From Antedon mediterranea (Eukaryota > Echinodermata > Crinoidea > Comatulida > Antedonidae), in contig NC_092672.1 of the NCBI RefSeq assembly GCF_964355755.1, positions 4,898,001-4,962,000 of the forward strand: a stretch of 64,000 nucleotides of DNA, written 5' to 3'. Positions 48,426 through 60,800 of this stretch are shown piece by piece (within the stretch, counting starts at the first letter, position 1; each line of letters begins with the position of its first letter). The notes beneath the pieces were generated by a model, which was given only the letters and a program-made list of their open reading frames with translations, had not been told where the DNA came from and did not search any database. The position numbers were made by a program, and so were the translations under genes.

Positions 48426-49369
48426 GTGTTTCTACGAAAATGATAAAGATTTTGGAGATGATACATGATTAAATGATGGTTGATTTATGATTGATATTAT
48501 ATTATAAAAATGATGATGATAGTGGTAGTGATGATAATGGTGAATGATGTTTTTGTCATGACCGGCTTTCTTTGATTTTATATGTATAATTATATACAAA
48601 TGCATTTTGTCTTTTTGTTTATGGGTCTTGCGTGACAAGAAATCTCTTTTTGCAAGATCCTCTATTAATAGTAGACCTATTGTTGTATTGTTTCATTTGG
48701 ATTATATCTTTCCTCTTTTTTAACTGTTTTGTTTTATCATTGATGTTTATTTTTCACATGATGTATTTTACTATATACTATGTATTAAATAGGCCGTAAA
48801 GAAAAGCTCGGCTTTTCTATTCTTACATTCGGCTCCTCTTATTGCATTTTAAAATTTTGTTTTGCTTTCATGGGTTTACTATTATAAATTGAATTAAATG
48901 ACTAGACTAGACAATAAATCGGCCTTGATGATTTATACAAAAATGCGGTGTACGTGGTGTGTGTAAAGCTTTTTGGATATAATGGATGCTGTCCTCTATC
49001 GATCAACCACGAAATATGGGCGAAGTTAGCAACACATTTTGCCAAGAGATGTTTTAATTTCAATGAATAAAAACAGCAAAAATTAATCAATAGCTTTCTA
49101 TTATTATGTACAGTAAGGTTAGTTTGCTTTGTATTGATTATTATGCACAATCAATTCATTGTGTTGTTTAAATTTACGTAGGGTAATGAATGTAGAGGAT
49201 AGTTAATAGTTTAGCTAGGCCTAGGCCTCTAGACCAAAACGTTGCTTTACGCTTGATCGACAGTGCAGAGAGAGAGGGGGAATCACAGTTTGGGAATCCG
49301 AATCACTGACTCTACACTCTAGGCCTAGTAAGAGTGGAGTGAGCCTCAGCCCGTTTAAATTTCCGATGC

Positions 49370-49431
49370 CGTTCAGCATATAAGTCTATACATACAAACA
49401 GTTCAGGCGTGCGAAACAGCAATAACAGTTG
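49370..49431 (+). promoter_or_regulatory. probable PKDCC-like core promoter and non-coding exon 1
   Basis: CATATAAG at about 49378 is TATA-like. Roughly 30 bases later a purine/pyrimidine-mixed stretch ends at a strong donor, TTG|GTAAGGAG, with the exon end at 49431. The matching acceptor TTTTTTTTATAG ends at 50187, giving a 5' UTR of two pieces before the ATG at 50239. Inferred from splice signals only. Confidence 0.45.
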
Positions 49432-50238
49432 GTAAGGAGAGAAATACTTTGTGTTTGTTAATTTAATTAAAGTTCAAAATGTATTGAAATGAAACTTACT
49501 AATAATACCAGCCTAGGCTAGGCTACTTGTTGTAGTTGCACTGTGTACAAAGAACAGTACACACCCATTTTTGTGCCCGACCAGGTAATAATAGGCCTAC
49601 CTAAATGACAATGTGTGTGCATTCTGAACTATTATTAAAGAAATATTTCTATTTCATTGCTATCAGCATTACTAGGTGCTATCCTATTCATTCATACACA
49701 ATTAAAATTGTGGTCTGCACTAAAGTAGAAGCGAGAGCTTGTCTCATATGAGGACAAATATGCCGATATACATAAAATGAAATATAACGCAATATACAAT
49801 AAAATAAGTAAGAAAAGAGATAGATTGAAGATATTGAGCATAACAAAAGTTTTAAAGTTGTTTAATTAATGGGTAACAACAGATTATTTTTAAAGTAACT
49901 GAAGATACAGAAAGTTTATTTTAACTGGGAGATCATTCCATATTTTAAGTGATACTCTTGAAATACAGTAGCTGACTTTATTTTATTCATTCTGAAGTTT
50001 AAAGTAAAACATATGTATATTGTTGTTGTATTGTTGTTGTTGTTGTTTCTTTTGGATGATCCAAAAAAAAAAATTATATGAATACTATATAGAGATCCAG
50101 ATAAACCTTTCTACTAATTTCATTTATCCTAGTTGTAATGTCTATGTGTGAACTTTTTTATTTTCATTTCATTCATTTTTTTTATAGGTTAGAAACTGGT
50201 TCTATGGAAAGTTTGGTTAAAGTTTATCTTTAGTTTCA

Positions 50239-53200
50239 ATGATGCTACGTAGAATGCTTAAAAAACGCCACATCCCAACCTGGACAGCTACAATTGCGGC
50301 TTTCTGTCTTGTCTCCATCCTAATAATGCTTCATGCGAGCCAAACTGATAAGAAGGGAGAATCTAAAGAAGAAATTGAAAAAAAATGGCAGAAAATCCGC
50401 AATATGGAACAAAAAATGCAAGAATTAAAACATAACGTTGCTAAAGCCAATGCTTATAAAGCAGAGTTAATGGAGATGGTAAAATCTTGTAACGTAACGG
50501 CTGGCCAACAAGGTAGTGCGTGTAACGGATTGTTAGCTGTCGGATTACCAAAACTAGAAGAATTACCGACTAATATAGTAAATCGAGAAATAGACAATAC
50601 CGGCCTTTTAGGCTGTGGTGAAATTGACTCATTAAAAATTATCAAAAAAATTAAAAAAGGACAGAATAAAATTATAGAAAGTGCCAGGTACGGAACGAAA
50701 CAAGTTGCTGTTAAGAGCGCGTCAACACAGGTTGCGAGTGTACAGAAATGTTTAAAACGAAAGACGTACAAAAAGAAGGAAGATTGTTATATTTTAGCAA
50801 ATTATGAGGTTATTCGCGAGAATCTATTATTGAGGCAAATACAACACTCAGGAATACCAAAGATGTTGGGGATGTGTGTGCGAAGCGAAAGCAGTAGCAC
50901 GGACGTTAAGAAACGTGGCGTATCATTGGTGGTAGAGTTAGGTCGACAAGTAGATTTGAATGAGCTATCATCAATGCCATTTCAGCAAAGACTTAAGGTG
51001 TGATTACAATTATTTTAAAAATTTTTTTCCATTTACTAATAGTTGTATGTAATTTTTATAATTTGATAATTTCGCAAATTTGTCCAGCAGGAAATTTGGG
51101 TTAATTTATTCACACGGTTTTTAACCAGAGTTATTTTATGCAGCAGAAACGGGACCTTGGGGGTTGTTCAAGGTTTGTGCAGTTTAGCACTAATACCTGT
51201 TAGAACTTGATTTTTAGCCTTTCTTTTTTTATCATTCAGATGTCTCTACAGCTTAGTGCTCTTCTACTATACTTAGCACATTCATCACTTGGAAGCATGA
51301 GGATACAAAAGTTTGATGTAAATCGCTTTATACTGGCTGAAAACCAGATAAAACTGGCAGATGTGAATGAATTAACCAGCCTAGAAAAAGAATGCAATGA
51401 AGACTATAAATGTCTTATTAATGGCACTGAGATAGGTAATGTCACATACACTTATTTTTTGAGAGACGGATTTTTGTAATTATTTATTTCTATAACTAAA
51501 GCTCTGTCTACACTATCAAACAAACAAAAATGTGACCAAAAAAATGTGTACTGGTACTTCATTCAATTCTGCTTCCAACTCACCAAGAACTGGGAGTACC
51601 ATCTTCCACTACAAATGATATCAATTGATCAATTTATTGGAATGGATCAAATTATAGTATAAAACTTAAGCTTGGTTCCCACTAGAACGTAACGCAAGGA
51701 CGTAAACGCAACGCAAGCGTTTTAACCAATGACAAGCAAAGTTATAGACAGTTAGCAATCACAAGCGAATAAGCCATCGCTTGTGATTGGTCAATTCAGA
51801 TGTGTTACGTTACGTCCTTGCATTGCGTCGCTAGTGGGAACCATGCTTTACTCCAAATTTATATTTCATCTGTTATATAATCTAAAGTTCTGTCTACACT
51901 ATCAAACTAGTTTGACAAAAAAGTGTGCCCAAATAATATGGTCGTGATATGACATCATCATGACCATATTTGGGCACACCACACTTTTTTGTAGTCTGAT
52001 ACTAGTGTAGACAGAGCTTAACACCTAGTTCACATTTCATCTACCTTTGCTTCTAAATCCCTTTTTACGCTGTGAATTTGAGTATTCTGAATGTAATTTT
52101 GTGGAAAAGTGACAATGTTGACTGTGTCTTTGTAAATATCTTGTGAATTTAAACTGATCAATCAATATTACACATGCAGTGTAATTATTCATACACAACT
52201 TGTTTACACTGTGTAAACAAATTATTGCTGTACCCGATATTTAACCATATTCATAGTACAGTGCATTATTACGCAATATGAAATAAAATATTAAACAGTA
52301 ACTTTGATAGGTTTCAGAATGTAACGTTAGACAAGTAATAGGAATAACAGATGTAATTTTTTGGCATTTGAACACCGAACAAGCTAAACCGCAGTGTAAC
52401 TCCAATAGACCACAATTTAACTAAAGAAAAGATTGCTGTGTGGACATAAGTCTTAATATAATTACTGTATTTCTGAATTAACACTAGTATAATTTAATTT
52501 GTGGTACCCCATGTGTATAAAGTATAGTTGTGAATGTTTCAGTTGTTATGCTACAACCATCTTCAGAAGAGTTCTAGGCAAATAAAGATATGAGAGATAT
52601 AGAAATCTGGTCCAGATTTTAAATAAGCATCATACTGTAGTTAAATAAAAGAACATTTTAAATAATTAATTAGCATGTACCTGATCTAATTTTAAATTTC
52701 TTGTCTCATGTGGAGTGGAGTTGTGGCTTGGTGGTTATGATGCTTGGCTACCACTCTAAGGGTCCTGGGTTTAAGTCCCGTCACATGTCAGGATTTTTTT
52801 CTAAGGACCAAATTACTCCACTCCCAAAGACTTGTAATAAGACTTTGTTTATGTAGAGCATCTTGTGTATATGTTTGTCTTGTGGACCTCTGAGGGTCCA
52901 TAATGATCAGCAATAGCTGGATGGATCACCCTCATTAAATATGGTTTAAAAACAAAATTAATGAATTTAAATCACTTTTTTTCCCTTTGTCTATTTTGTG
53001 TTTGAATGTTTTTTGTATACTTTTTTATTACTTGTATTGATATTTTTCTATGTTAATGTTTTTGTGTACATTTTATACAGTTTTTATGTACAGTAAATGC
53101 AATACTTTCAGCTTCTGCTGCTTTTTGTATATATATGTTTTTTATAACAAAATAAAAAAATAAATATAAAGATTTAAGTTTTTTTTGTCAAACTTATCTA

Positions 53201-53447
53201 ATATGTTTTTATTTTTTTGTTCTCAGAAAGTATAAAGTGTTTTGACAACAGATGTATTGGCATGAATGAACAGCTAAATTTACAAGATGCGAATATTATT
53301 TTTTTCAAGCAACTTCTTCACGCTCCCAAAAGCAACCCGAAGGCCAATGAAATCCAGAGTATTCTGCGTGAACTCGATGCACATAGCATGACCTCTGATC
53401 ATGTGTATCTTCGATTGAAAAGTTTATACCGAACTAGTGAACCGTAA
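50239..53447 (+). CDS. PKDCC/VLK-like secretory-pathway protein kinase (short form)
   Basis: Exons 50239-50997, 51240-51435 and 53227-53447 give 391 residues (phases 0 and 1). Residues 13-33 form a signal-anchor, then a Lys/Glu-rich coiled coil (about 40-82). The kinase-like domain starts LLGCGEIDSLK (123-133). The beta-3 lysine is K159 (QVAVKS), the alpha-C glutamate E194 (RENLLLRQIQH), and the HPN-like turn is HSGIPKMLGMC. The catalytic segment is AHSSLGSMRIQKFDVNRFIL, with D279 at the HRD-type position and D294 at the DFG-type position (KLADVNEL). The last exon has the GMNEQLNLQDA motif seen after the kinase core in PKDCC (vertebrate lonesome kinase), which phosphorylates tyrosines on secreted proteins from the Golgi and outside cells. 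The Cys-rich C-terminal region of the vertebrate protein (about 100 residues) is absent. Other secretory kinases (DIPK/FAM69) are a weaker alternative. Confidence 0.8.
51498..51549. mobile_element. MITE-1 left-end fragment
   Basis: AAAGCTCTGTCTACACTATC followed by about 30 bases of family sequence. In intron 2 of the PKDCC-like gene. Confidence 0.75.
51666..51850. mobile_element. MITE-2 copy, opposite orientation
   Basis: TTAAGCTTGGTTCCCACTAG to CTAGTGGGAACCATGCTTTA, inverted relative to the copies at 7017, 14642, 23115 and 42073. In intron 2 of the PKDCC-like gene. Confidence 0.9.
51883..52021. mobile_element. MITE-1 copy
   Basis: TAAAGTTCTGTCTACACTAT to AGTGTAGACAGAGCTTAA, only 33 bases after the MITE-2 copy. 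Confidence 0.87.
52712..52950 (+). mobile_element. tRNA-derived SINE
   Basis: The head has an A-box-like TGGCTTGGTGG and a B-box-like GGGTTTAAGTCCCGTCAC. The body matches the minus-strand copy at 17991 (TTTATGTAGAGCATCTTGTG, GATCAGCAATAGCTGG). In intron 2 of the PKDCC-like gene. Confidence 0.87.
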
Positions 53448-53596
53448 CAACGCCCCTTAAATGCGGGCTGCATAAAAGATCAATGCAAATTTTATTTATC
53501 AAACTGAAATTACTACCAAGGCAACTGAGGAAAATTTTCAGTTTTAATTTTTTTGGCAGCAATAGACAATTCAAATAGTAATAATAATCTGCGTAA

Positions 53597-53998
53597 AGGC
53601 CCATTCACACTAGGATGATAACGATCGACGATAATAGACAATAATTTGCATTTTGCATACATAAAATAAAAGAAATATAAAACCTTTTCATTCTAGAACT
53701 ATAGAATAACCATCTATGCTTCCTTTGATGAAAATGATATTTTCACACATTCAATCAAATGACGTCATGATTAGTAAGAGCAATAATATCGTGACGATAC
53801 AACGATTTTATTGTTTTTATTTATTATGACGTCATTTGATTAGAATTTTAAAAATATTATTTTTATCAAAGAAAGCATAAATGCTTATCCTATAGTCCTA
53901 GAGCGAAACCCTTTCTAATTTCTTTTGTTTTATGTTTAAAAAATGCATGCTTATATATTTATCGTCGATCGTTATCGTCCTAGTGTGAATGGGCCTTA
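53597..53998. mobile_element. foldback MITE of about 400 bp
   Basis: AAGGCCCATTCACACTAGGA then TGATAACGATCGACGATAAT at the left is mirrored by TTATCGTCGATCGTTATCGT then CCTAGTGTGAATGGGCCTT at the right. The interior has paired CAAATGACGTCATGA and ATGACGTCATTTG inverted motifs. No ORF. Confidence 0.88.
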
Positions 53999-54150
53999 AA
54001 GGGGTACTCCGGGGTTTAAAATTTCTATTGTTTATTATGAAATATAAACCCTTGCAACAAATTTGATTATAGCTGTATTTATTTTTAGACAGAAAGTTTA
54101 TATTTTATAATAAACAATAGCCATTTTAAACATGGATCTACCCTTTTAAT
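53999..54150. mobile_element. short foldback element
   Basis: TTTCTATTGTTTATTATGAA with ATATAAAC at the left is mirrored by GTTTATATTTTATAATAAAC with AATAG at the right, around a GGGGTACTCCGGGGTTTAAA end. It begins directly where the element at 53597 stops. Confidence 0.65.
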
Positions 54151-55767
54151 TGGAATGAAATTTGCGTACGTGTGGACATGCCCTTAGCCATCAAGCTAAA
54201 GATTTGTTGTGTCTATAAGGACAATTGCAGGCTGGTTATCGCGGATGATTCAAGTCTTTTCTCAAGAACAACTTGTTCTCCTATAAACTGAATATTTTGT
54301 TTATTTCAAAACTGAACGGTAGAAACATTGCTATATTATTTCCTGAAAAACAACTGTTAATGAAATGTTTCTCGAAGTGTTACAGTTAGTACTGAAAATT
54401 GGGAACATTGAAACAGATTGCTCTGGCACAACATGGTTGTACTTCTATACAGAGCAAGGATCTTTAGCCAGCTGAAGACGGACAGTCCAAGTAGACAATG
54501 CGTAAAATCGTTCAATTACAATGTTTTTTAATTGAAATTGTCTTCTTTTTCTCAAGAGTATTCAATGAGTTTCAGGGAATTATTTGGTTTTTTCACAAAT
54601 TGTCGTCAGAATTTTGTTCATGTATTTTTCACAGCGTCATATAAGGCCTGTTTTTTGTAGAGGTTTATTGCACCATTTTAACAAATTCTTTTTGTTTTCT
54701 GATTTCCATTCCATTCCTCTTCAAAGTTTTTACTGTAATATATTTAGTCTAAATTTGTATATTCTCTCTCCCCGTACATTATAGTGTTAAAACCTTGTTG
54801 TTTAGGACGATAACAATCTGGTATTCGAAATGTGTCTTTAATGGTAAAAAGGAATTGGTGACATTTTGGTCCCTATGAAAAGTCTTGTATTGAGAGTGTT
54901 TCTAGTTTTTTTAAAGAGTTTGGTATTAGAGAGTTGACTGTATGCATCGTTTATTTTTCTTTTTAATTCACTATTTATCGTCGTCGTTTATCGTGCATAG
55001 TATAAACAAGTCTTAAGTGTTGCGGTAACTAACAATTTAGTAGGAAGTCTAACAAATGACTTAATTTTGATATAGCAATGTGTATTACTGTTCAAATTGT
55101 GAATCATGTCTGAAATTTAAATGTAAATCATAGAGGTGAGATTATATTTAAAATTGATGGTGCTATTAACAGTGCTTTTAGATATACATTGAGAATTTAG
55201 TCCTGCATTCACTTGAACTTTCACCAGTTCAGAGGTCAAAGTGGTACGTAATACTACTACATGCAATTGGTACTAATACAGTTTATACTACTACATATAT
55301 TAATACTACTATATACCATTGATACTACGTATATAATTGGTTGTAAAAGATAGGTGCTTCACAGTAATTGAAAACTTAAATTGATAATAATGCTTTGTTT
55401 TTATACCTCGATTTAAATGTGTCGTTTCAATCCCGATGTGCAATTTGAGAGCCTTCCATTTTTACAAAGCCTTTTTAGAACCAAGCAAAGTATGTTTTCC
55501 AAAAACTTTTTGCGATTTTATTCAAAATTAATTTCTAATCTTCATATGTAAAAGGGTCAACTTATTTCCAAAAATTAATCATGACTACAAAAATATGAAT
55601 TGATAAACACACTAGGTATAATACAATTAATTTTATTCAAAATACATTGAGAGATATTGTACAATATTATTAGTAAATATAAAGTAAGTTTTAAAACCTT
55701 TTTAACATATACTGAATTATCACCCTAATGTTATATGATTTAAATGTGTAGAAGTTATACCTCTGAT

Positions 55768-55945
55768 AGTAGGAAGCTCTCAATTTGTGTCAACAAAACT
55801 AAATCAGGTCAATTGATGACCAAGAGAAAAGGTCAAACACGCGTCAACTTAAGGTGCGTGAACACGCGCCCCAATATTCCCGCATGCGCACAATGAACGA
55901 ATACAACATAGTTTGGTCAACATAAATCTAAAGCTCTCTAATTTG
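55768..55945. mobile_element. foldback element related to the one at 24245
   Basis: GGAAGCTCTCAATTTGTGTC and AACATAAATCTAAAGCTCTC are inverted arms. CCCAATATTCCCGCATGCGC parallels the right interior of the 24245 element. Decayed. Confidence 0.5.
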
Positions 55946-56093
55946 CTTGTACTGTATTAATTCTCAATATAATGTAAAATATAAATTGTGGTGCGCATGG
56001 AATTTTAATCTGGTGGTAAAGTTTACTAATATCCCTCACCAACATTTTGGTGAGGTGCTGACGAGAGCAATATAATTATATATTTGTTTTGTG

Positions 56094-56247
56094 TTATGTT
56101 TGGTTACCACTAGAGATGCAATGTAGATGCAACGCCAGTAATTTGACCAATCACAAGCAATGGATTATTTGAATTGTTGCTTCTCATTGGTCAACTTACT
56201 TGCATCCATATCCTTGCATTATGTCTCTTGTGAGAACCATGCTTTAT
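56094..56247. mobile_element. MITE-2 copy, decayed
   Basis: ATGTTTGGTTACCACTAGAG at the left and CTTGTGAGAACCATGCTTTA at the right around GACCAATCACAAGCAATGGA. Many substitutions relative to the fresh copies. Confidence 0.75.
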
Positions 56248-57024
56248 TTGATGTAACCGATTTATATGTACCATACCTTACTCGGATAATCTGACCTAAA
56301 GCCCCAATCTTACATATTCTGATGAAGTGTATCTGAGAATATTTTTTTTTTTAAATTGCCCCGATATACTTATATAAATAAATAAATTGGTTGTGTTCTT
56401 AAACATTTTTTAAAACTGTGATCAAATGACTTTTAAAACATTTAAAATGATAACCAATGATGATCCGTCCCTTCCAATGTAGTGTAAGTAATGTCTGTAG
56501 AATGTTTAGTAAAATGTTTGGCATTGGTTCAGTTTTTTATTAGGCCTATTTGTTGTCTATTATTTATTAAAATAACTATGGTTTATCAATCTGGTGGTTT
56601 ACATTGTGTATTACTTATAGTCAATTTTTAAACCTTTATATGTATTGTACTGTTTTTTTTCTTTTTTTTAAACTGTATTTTTACACTTGTTTGGGAAAGT
56701 TTTTTAAAAGATATATAAATGATTATTCTTTGGTGTAAATTACTAAAGGAATTACTAAATAAATATTGTTACGATATAGCAAATATTTCACTTCATACAT
56801 CAATTATCATAATACAAGAATTGAAAAAAATGTGTAGCGCATATCAGATGTGCGCTTATAATTTTACAAAATTATAATGTATTATTTAAATTATGAGCCT
56901 GCACTCATTAAATTAGATATTGCATGTCATATTTCATATCATAAATAACAAAGTAAAAAGGAGGAGGTAGATGGACAACTGAATTGGGAATTGCTCACTT
57001 CTATACTATAGAACTTAAAGTGCA

Positions 57025-57574
57025 TTAAAGATGTATTGTCCCTTTGACTAATTCCAAAAAATTTTTTTTTTTTAAATTTTGAAAAAAGGGGGTCATTTTG
57101 AAGTATCATAATAGTTATTAACTTTCACCAAAAATTAGTTGAAAAAAAAAATAATTTAACCAAAATACAGATGTTTTTTTGTTCAAAAAATAACTTTGAC
57201 TTCCAGTCAAAGTTTTCAATCAAAACATATCTCATAATGCAACGCGCTTGTTTGGCTACTCTGTATGCATAATCGTAAAATTTCTTCGCGATCTGTGTGA
57301 AAACACCTTCTCAACCGTGACGAGTTGTAAACAATCCTAATTAGCATCATGGATAATGCATACTCATGGTTTGAAATCTTTGTTTACTTTTGCTTGCGAC
57401 GATTTCCCAGACGAAATGTAATCTAATTAATTTACCTGTTAATTACGTAAACTTGTTGTTTTTGGTTCGATTTTTCGACTTAAAGTGAATAACTTTAATA
57501 TTACTTTGATATGGCTAATTTAAATTTAGAATATTTTTTTTTTTTTCATTTTTTGTGTTTCAAGGGACAATACA
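57025..57574. mobile_element. divergent MITE-3 relative, right end cut by MITE-1
   Basis: TTAAAGATGTATTGTCCCTT at the left and CAAGGGACAATACA at the right, about 550 bp, with an extra interior not seen in the other copies. The terminal ATCTTTAA is replaced by the start of MITE-1. Confidence 0.7.
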
Positions 57575-57745
57575 GCTCTGTCCACACTATCAAACTAGTT
57601 TGACAAAAAAAGTGTAATGTGTCCAAATATGGTAGTGCTACAACCAGATATGGTAGTGATATGACATCATCATATATGGGCACCTCACATTTTTTTTAGA
57701 ATTTTTGACAGTGTCAAAAAGTTTAATTGTCTAAACAGAGCTTTA
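57573..57745. mobile_element. MITE-1 copy
   Basis: CAGCTCTGTCCACACTATCA to TGTCTAAACAGAGCTTTA. It joins the truncated end of the MITE-3 relative at 57025. It lies just beyond the NDH-2 stop codon. Confidence 0.85.
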
Positions 57746-57833
57746 CTATCTTTACTATATACAATATAATATTTCAGTAATAGTAATATAAATAATATTT
57801 TAACTTTATGCATGATTTAATTTATCTAATTAT

Positions 57834-60800
57834 TCAGAATCTGGATGTATCCCTTCCGAACAGTAATGTTTTGGTCCAATCCATTGGTACCTGCATTCTA
57901 AGTCTCCAACTTCCCAACCGTGTCAAATACGCTGACCGCCATAACAACCACGAATGAAATCCTAAAATATTATATGATATAAGATATTATTAATGCATTA
58001 TAACTATGTATATAACTTAAATCGATTAACAAAACTGAATTCTTAAACCTATTTCAATCATTTATTAAACTATAATAAAAAAAAATAAAGACACTGATGT
58101 TTTCCACTAGGTGAATTTATTAATGCAAGGAATCCAACGTCACTCGCGGCAGAGAACCATAAGTTTAGAGGGATTGATTGTTTCAGCATTAGGATATCTT
58201 GAATTCTGTAATGATGGGAAGTTGAGTTCAACCCTAACCACAGCGTTTTTTATTTGTGTGAATAAATTTGGCTAGCGTTGCTTACCCTGGGCCTGCACGG
58301 CAGGCATATCAGTGAGAGCCTTGTAGTTGCCTACGTAAGCTAGCATACCCATACTCTTGAATACAAATGATTCAACTTCCTTATCCGTTTTTAGGCACTC
58401 TAAACTCGTGGAAAGATATTTTCCTTGTCTTTCAGCAACCTACAAATGAAAATAATAGTTATCTTGACCAATGACAAGCAACAATTTGAATAATTCATTG
58501 CTTGTGATTGGTCAATCACCTGGAAAACTGCTTTTTTTAAATTTAGATAGGCCGGTGATACTTCAGTTTGAAATGAAAGTGTTAATCTTAACACTTAGCT
58601 GTTTATACTATTTACGACGCTAATTATATGACATTGCTTGCAATACGAAAGCATATAACTCCATGGATCTGAACATACTAAGAGATCAGAGTTAAATTGC
58701 ACCATTATAATAGTACCATTTACATTAGATTTAAGATCTATGCTAAGTTGCCTAGTACCATTCACACCACATAAGGATTTAAGATCTAGGTTAACTCACC
58801 TGAGCAGTACAGGGTAAAGTATTTCCCTGAATATTAGCACAGTCTCCAATAGCATATATAGACTTACTATCATCTCCCAATACGTTCAATTTTTCGTCTG
58901 TTATTAACTGGCCAGATTGATTCTTATCAAAATCCAGGTTTTTCACAAATGGCCTTGAAAAACATAATAATTTTTTTAAATTTCATACGCATCCAATAGC
59001 TAGTAAACTATTTTATAATTTAGTGGAGCTGTAGTGTAGTGGTTAATATGCTTGCCTTCCAATCCCAAGGTACAGGGTTCAATCCTGACCTAGTGCCAGG
59101 GTTCAATCCTGACTATTTCAACTCCACTCCATATAGGCCCACAGTTTTTTTTTAACTGACTGGCAGTATTTTTAATAGTAGGAGTTCATGTGTTACCATA
59201 TAAAAAAAACTGCATTTTAATATTTGTTCAAGCACCACCATTGTTTTCAAGACACCTTTTCAAATAGTGCCTTAGCAACTGGTATAATTGACTATAATTA
59301 TGCATTAAGTATGGTTCCTACTAGGACACAACGACCTGGACACAATGTATCAACACAAAGCACATTATGAACACAACAGCATCACAAGCGGGAACCGACG
59401 ACATAAACACAGCGCCATAAAAAAAGGAACACAATTATGCAAATTCAATTTTTTGCAGGTAAGGGGAAACACTATTGTCGGGAGAGCATTTTCTTACATT
59501 GCGTGAGTTATGTTGTTCTGGGAACCATGTTTTAATGTTGTATATATCTTACCAGGGAAGAGTGAAGCCCTGATCTTACCTTGGGGCTAAGCCAGTCGAC
59601 CAAACAACTAAACCACATGGCAAAAATGTACCATCTGATAACTTCACACCATTTTCTTGAACCTCTATAGTAAAAGTAATAATAATATTAATATGTATGA
59701 TAAATTTCACTATTCGAAATAGATATTTGCATATTAAATAGTTATTAATAACACACCAAAGTGAATCCTTGCCATATGATTGGTTGATTACATATCACAT
59801 GGCATGCATTAGTTGCACCTTCGACATTCAATGTAAAATGGAAGCAGTCAATTAATAGAATAAAAGATTGTTATAAAATAAACAATGAATGATTTCATAT
59901 TCATGGAATGGAGAATAAAGCTCTGTCGACACTATCAAACTAGTTTGACAAAAAAAGTGTGATGCACCCAAATACAGTAGTGATATTCCTAAATATGGTA
60001 GTGATATGACATCATCATGTCCATATATGGGCACATCACATTTTGTTGTCACATAAAGTTTGATAGTGTAGACAGAAATTAGATACCTGTTACATGAGAC
60101 TGGACAAGTTTCATCTGCTTTCTGGACTGTATTTTTTTGACAGCATAGTTTTGTAGTCCTTCACTGAATGAGGATAGAATCTTATTAGCTTCAATTAATG
60201 ATACCGAGATTAGATCCTTCTCCTCACTGTAAAGTCTGGAAACATCCTAGATAGGTTAAAATTCTAGTAACACATTAATCAATATTAACCCTTAAGCTCT
60301 GTCTACACTATCAAACTAGTTTGACAAAAATATGTGATGTGCCTATATATGGACATATCATTAACATATTTAGGAATGTCACTACCATATTTGGGCACAT
60401 CACACTTTTTTGTCAAACTAGTTTGATAGTGTAGACATAGCTTTAAGCAAAATCTTTTTACGTCTTATTTTGGTAGGATAAGATAGACAGGTGCCTTTTT
60501 TACTCGAGCTCTTGTGAACACTGTTCCGGCTCTCACATGGAGCTTTAAAGTGCTGGAGAATGGAGCAGTGTAAATGGTTCCTCTTCTTCTCCGTCATTTG
60601 TTGGTTATCTTAGGATCATTTTTGTGTGTAAAGCGCTTAGAAACATTGTATTAGACTACCATTATTATTATTACTCAGGATTTTGAGGAAAATTAGAAAT
60701 TCATTTTATTGTGTGCAAAATAAATAGAAACTGTAAAAAAAAAGACAAGAAATACCTCGCGTAAAAAGTCATAAAATTCAGCCCCAAACTCAACACCTGT

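Larger units (their letters stand above)
47316..49330. other. 3' region of the peroxidase gene and intergenic spacer
   Basis: AT-rich sequence with one MITE-1 copy (47519), a left-end MITE-3 fragment (48291), and AATAAAG near 48043 as one of several possible poly(A) signals. No coding sequence recognised up to the PKDCC-like promoter region. Confidence 0.45.
53448..57833. other. 3' region between convergent PKDCC-like and NDH-2 genes
   Basis: Contains the 3' UTR of the PKDCC-like gene, the end of the NDH-2 transcript, two foldback elements (53.6 and 54.0 kb), a decayed MITE-2, and adjoining MITE-3 and MITE-1 copies. Poly(A) signals cannot be assigned with confidence; AATAAA occurs near 56758. 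No coding sequence recognised. Confidence 0.45.
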
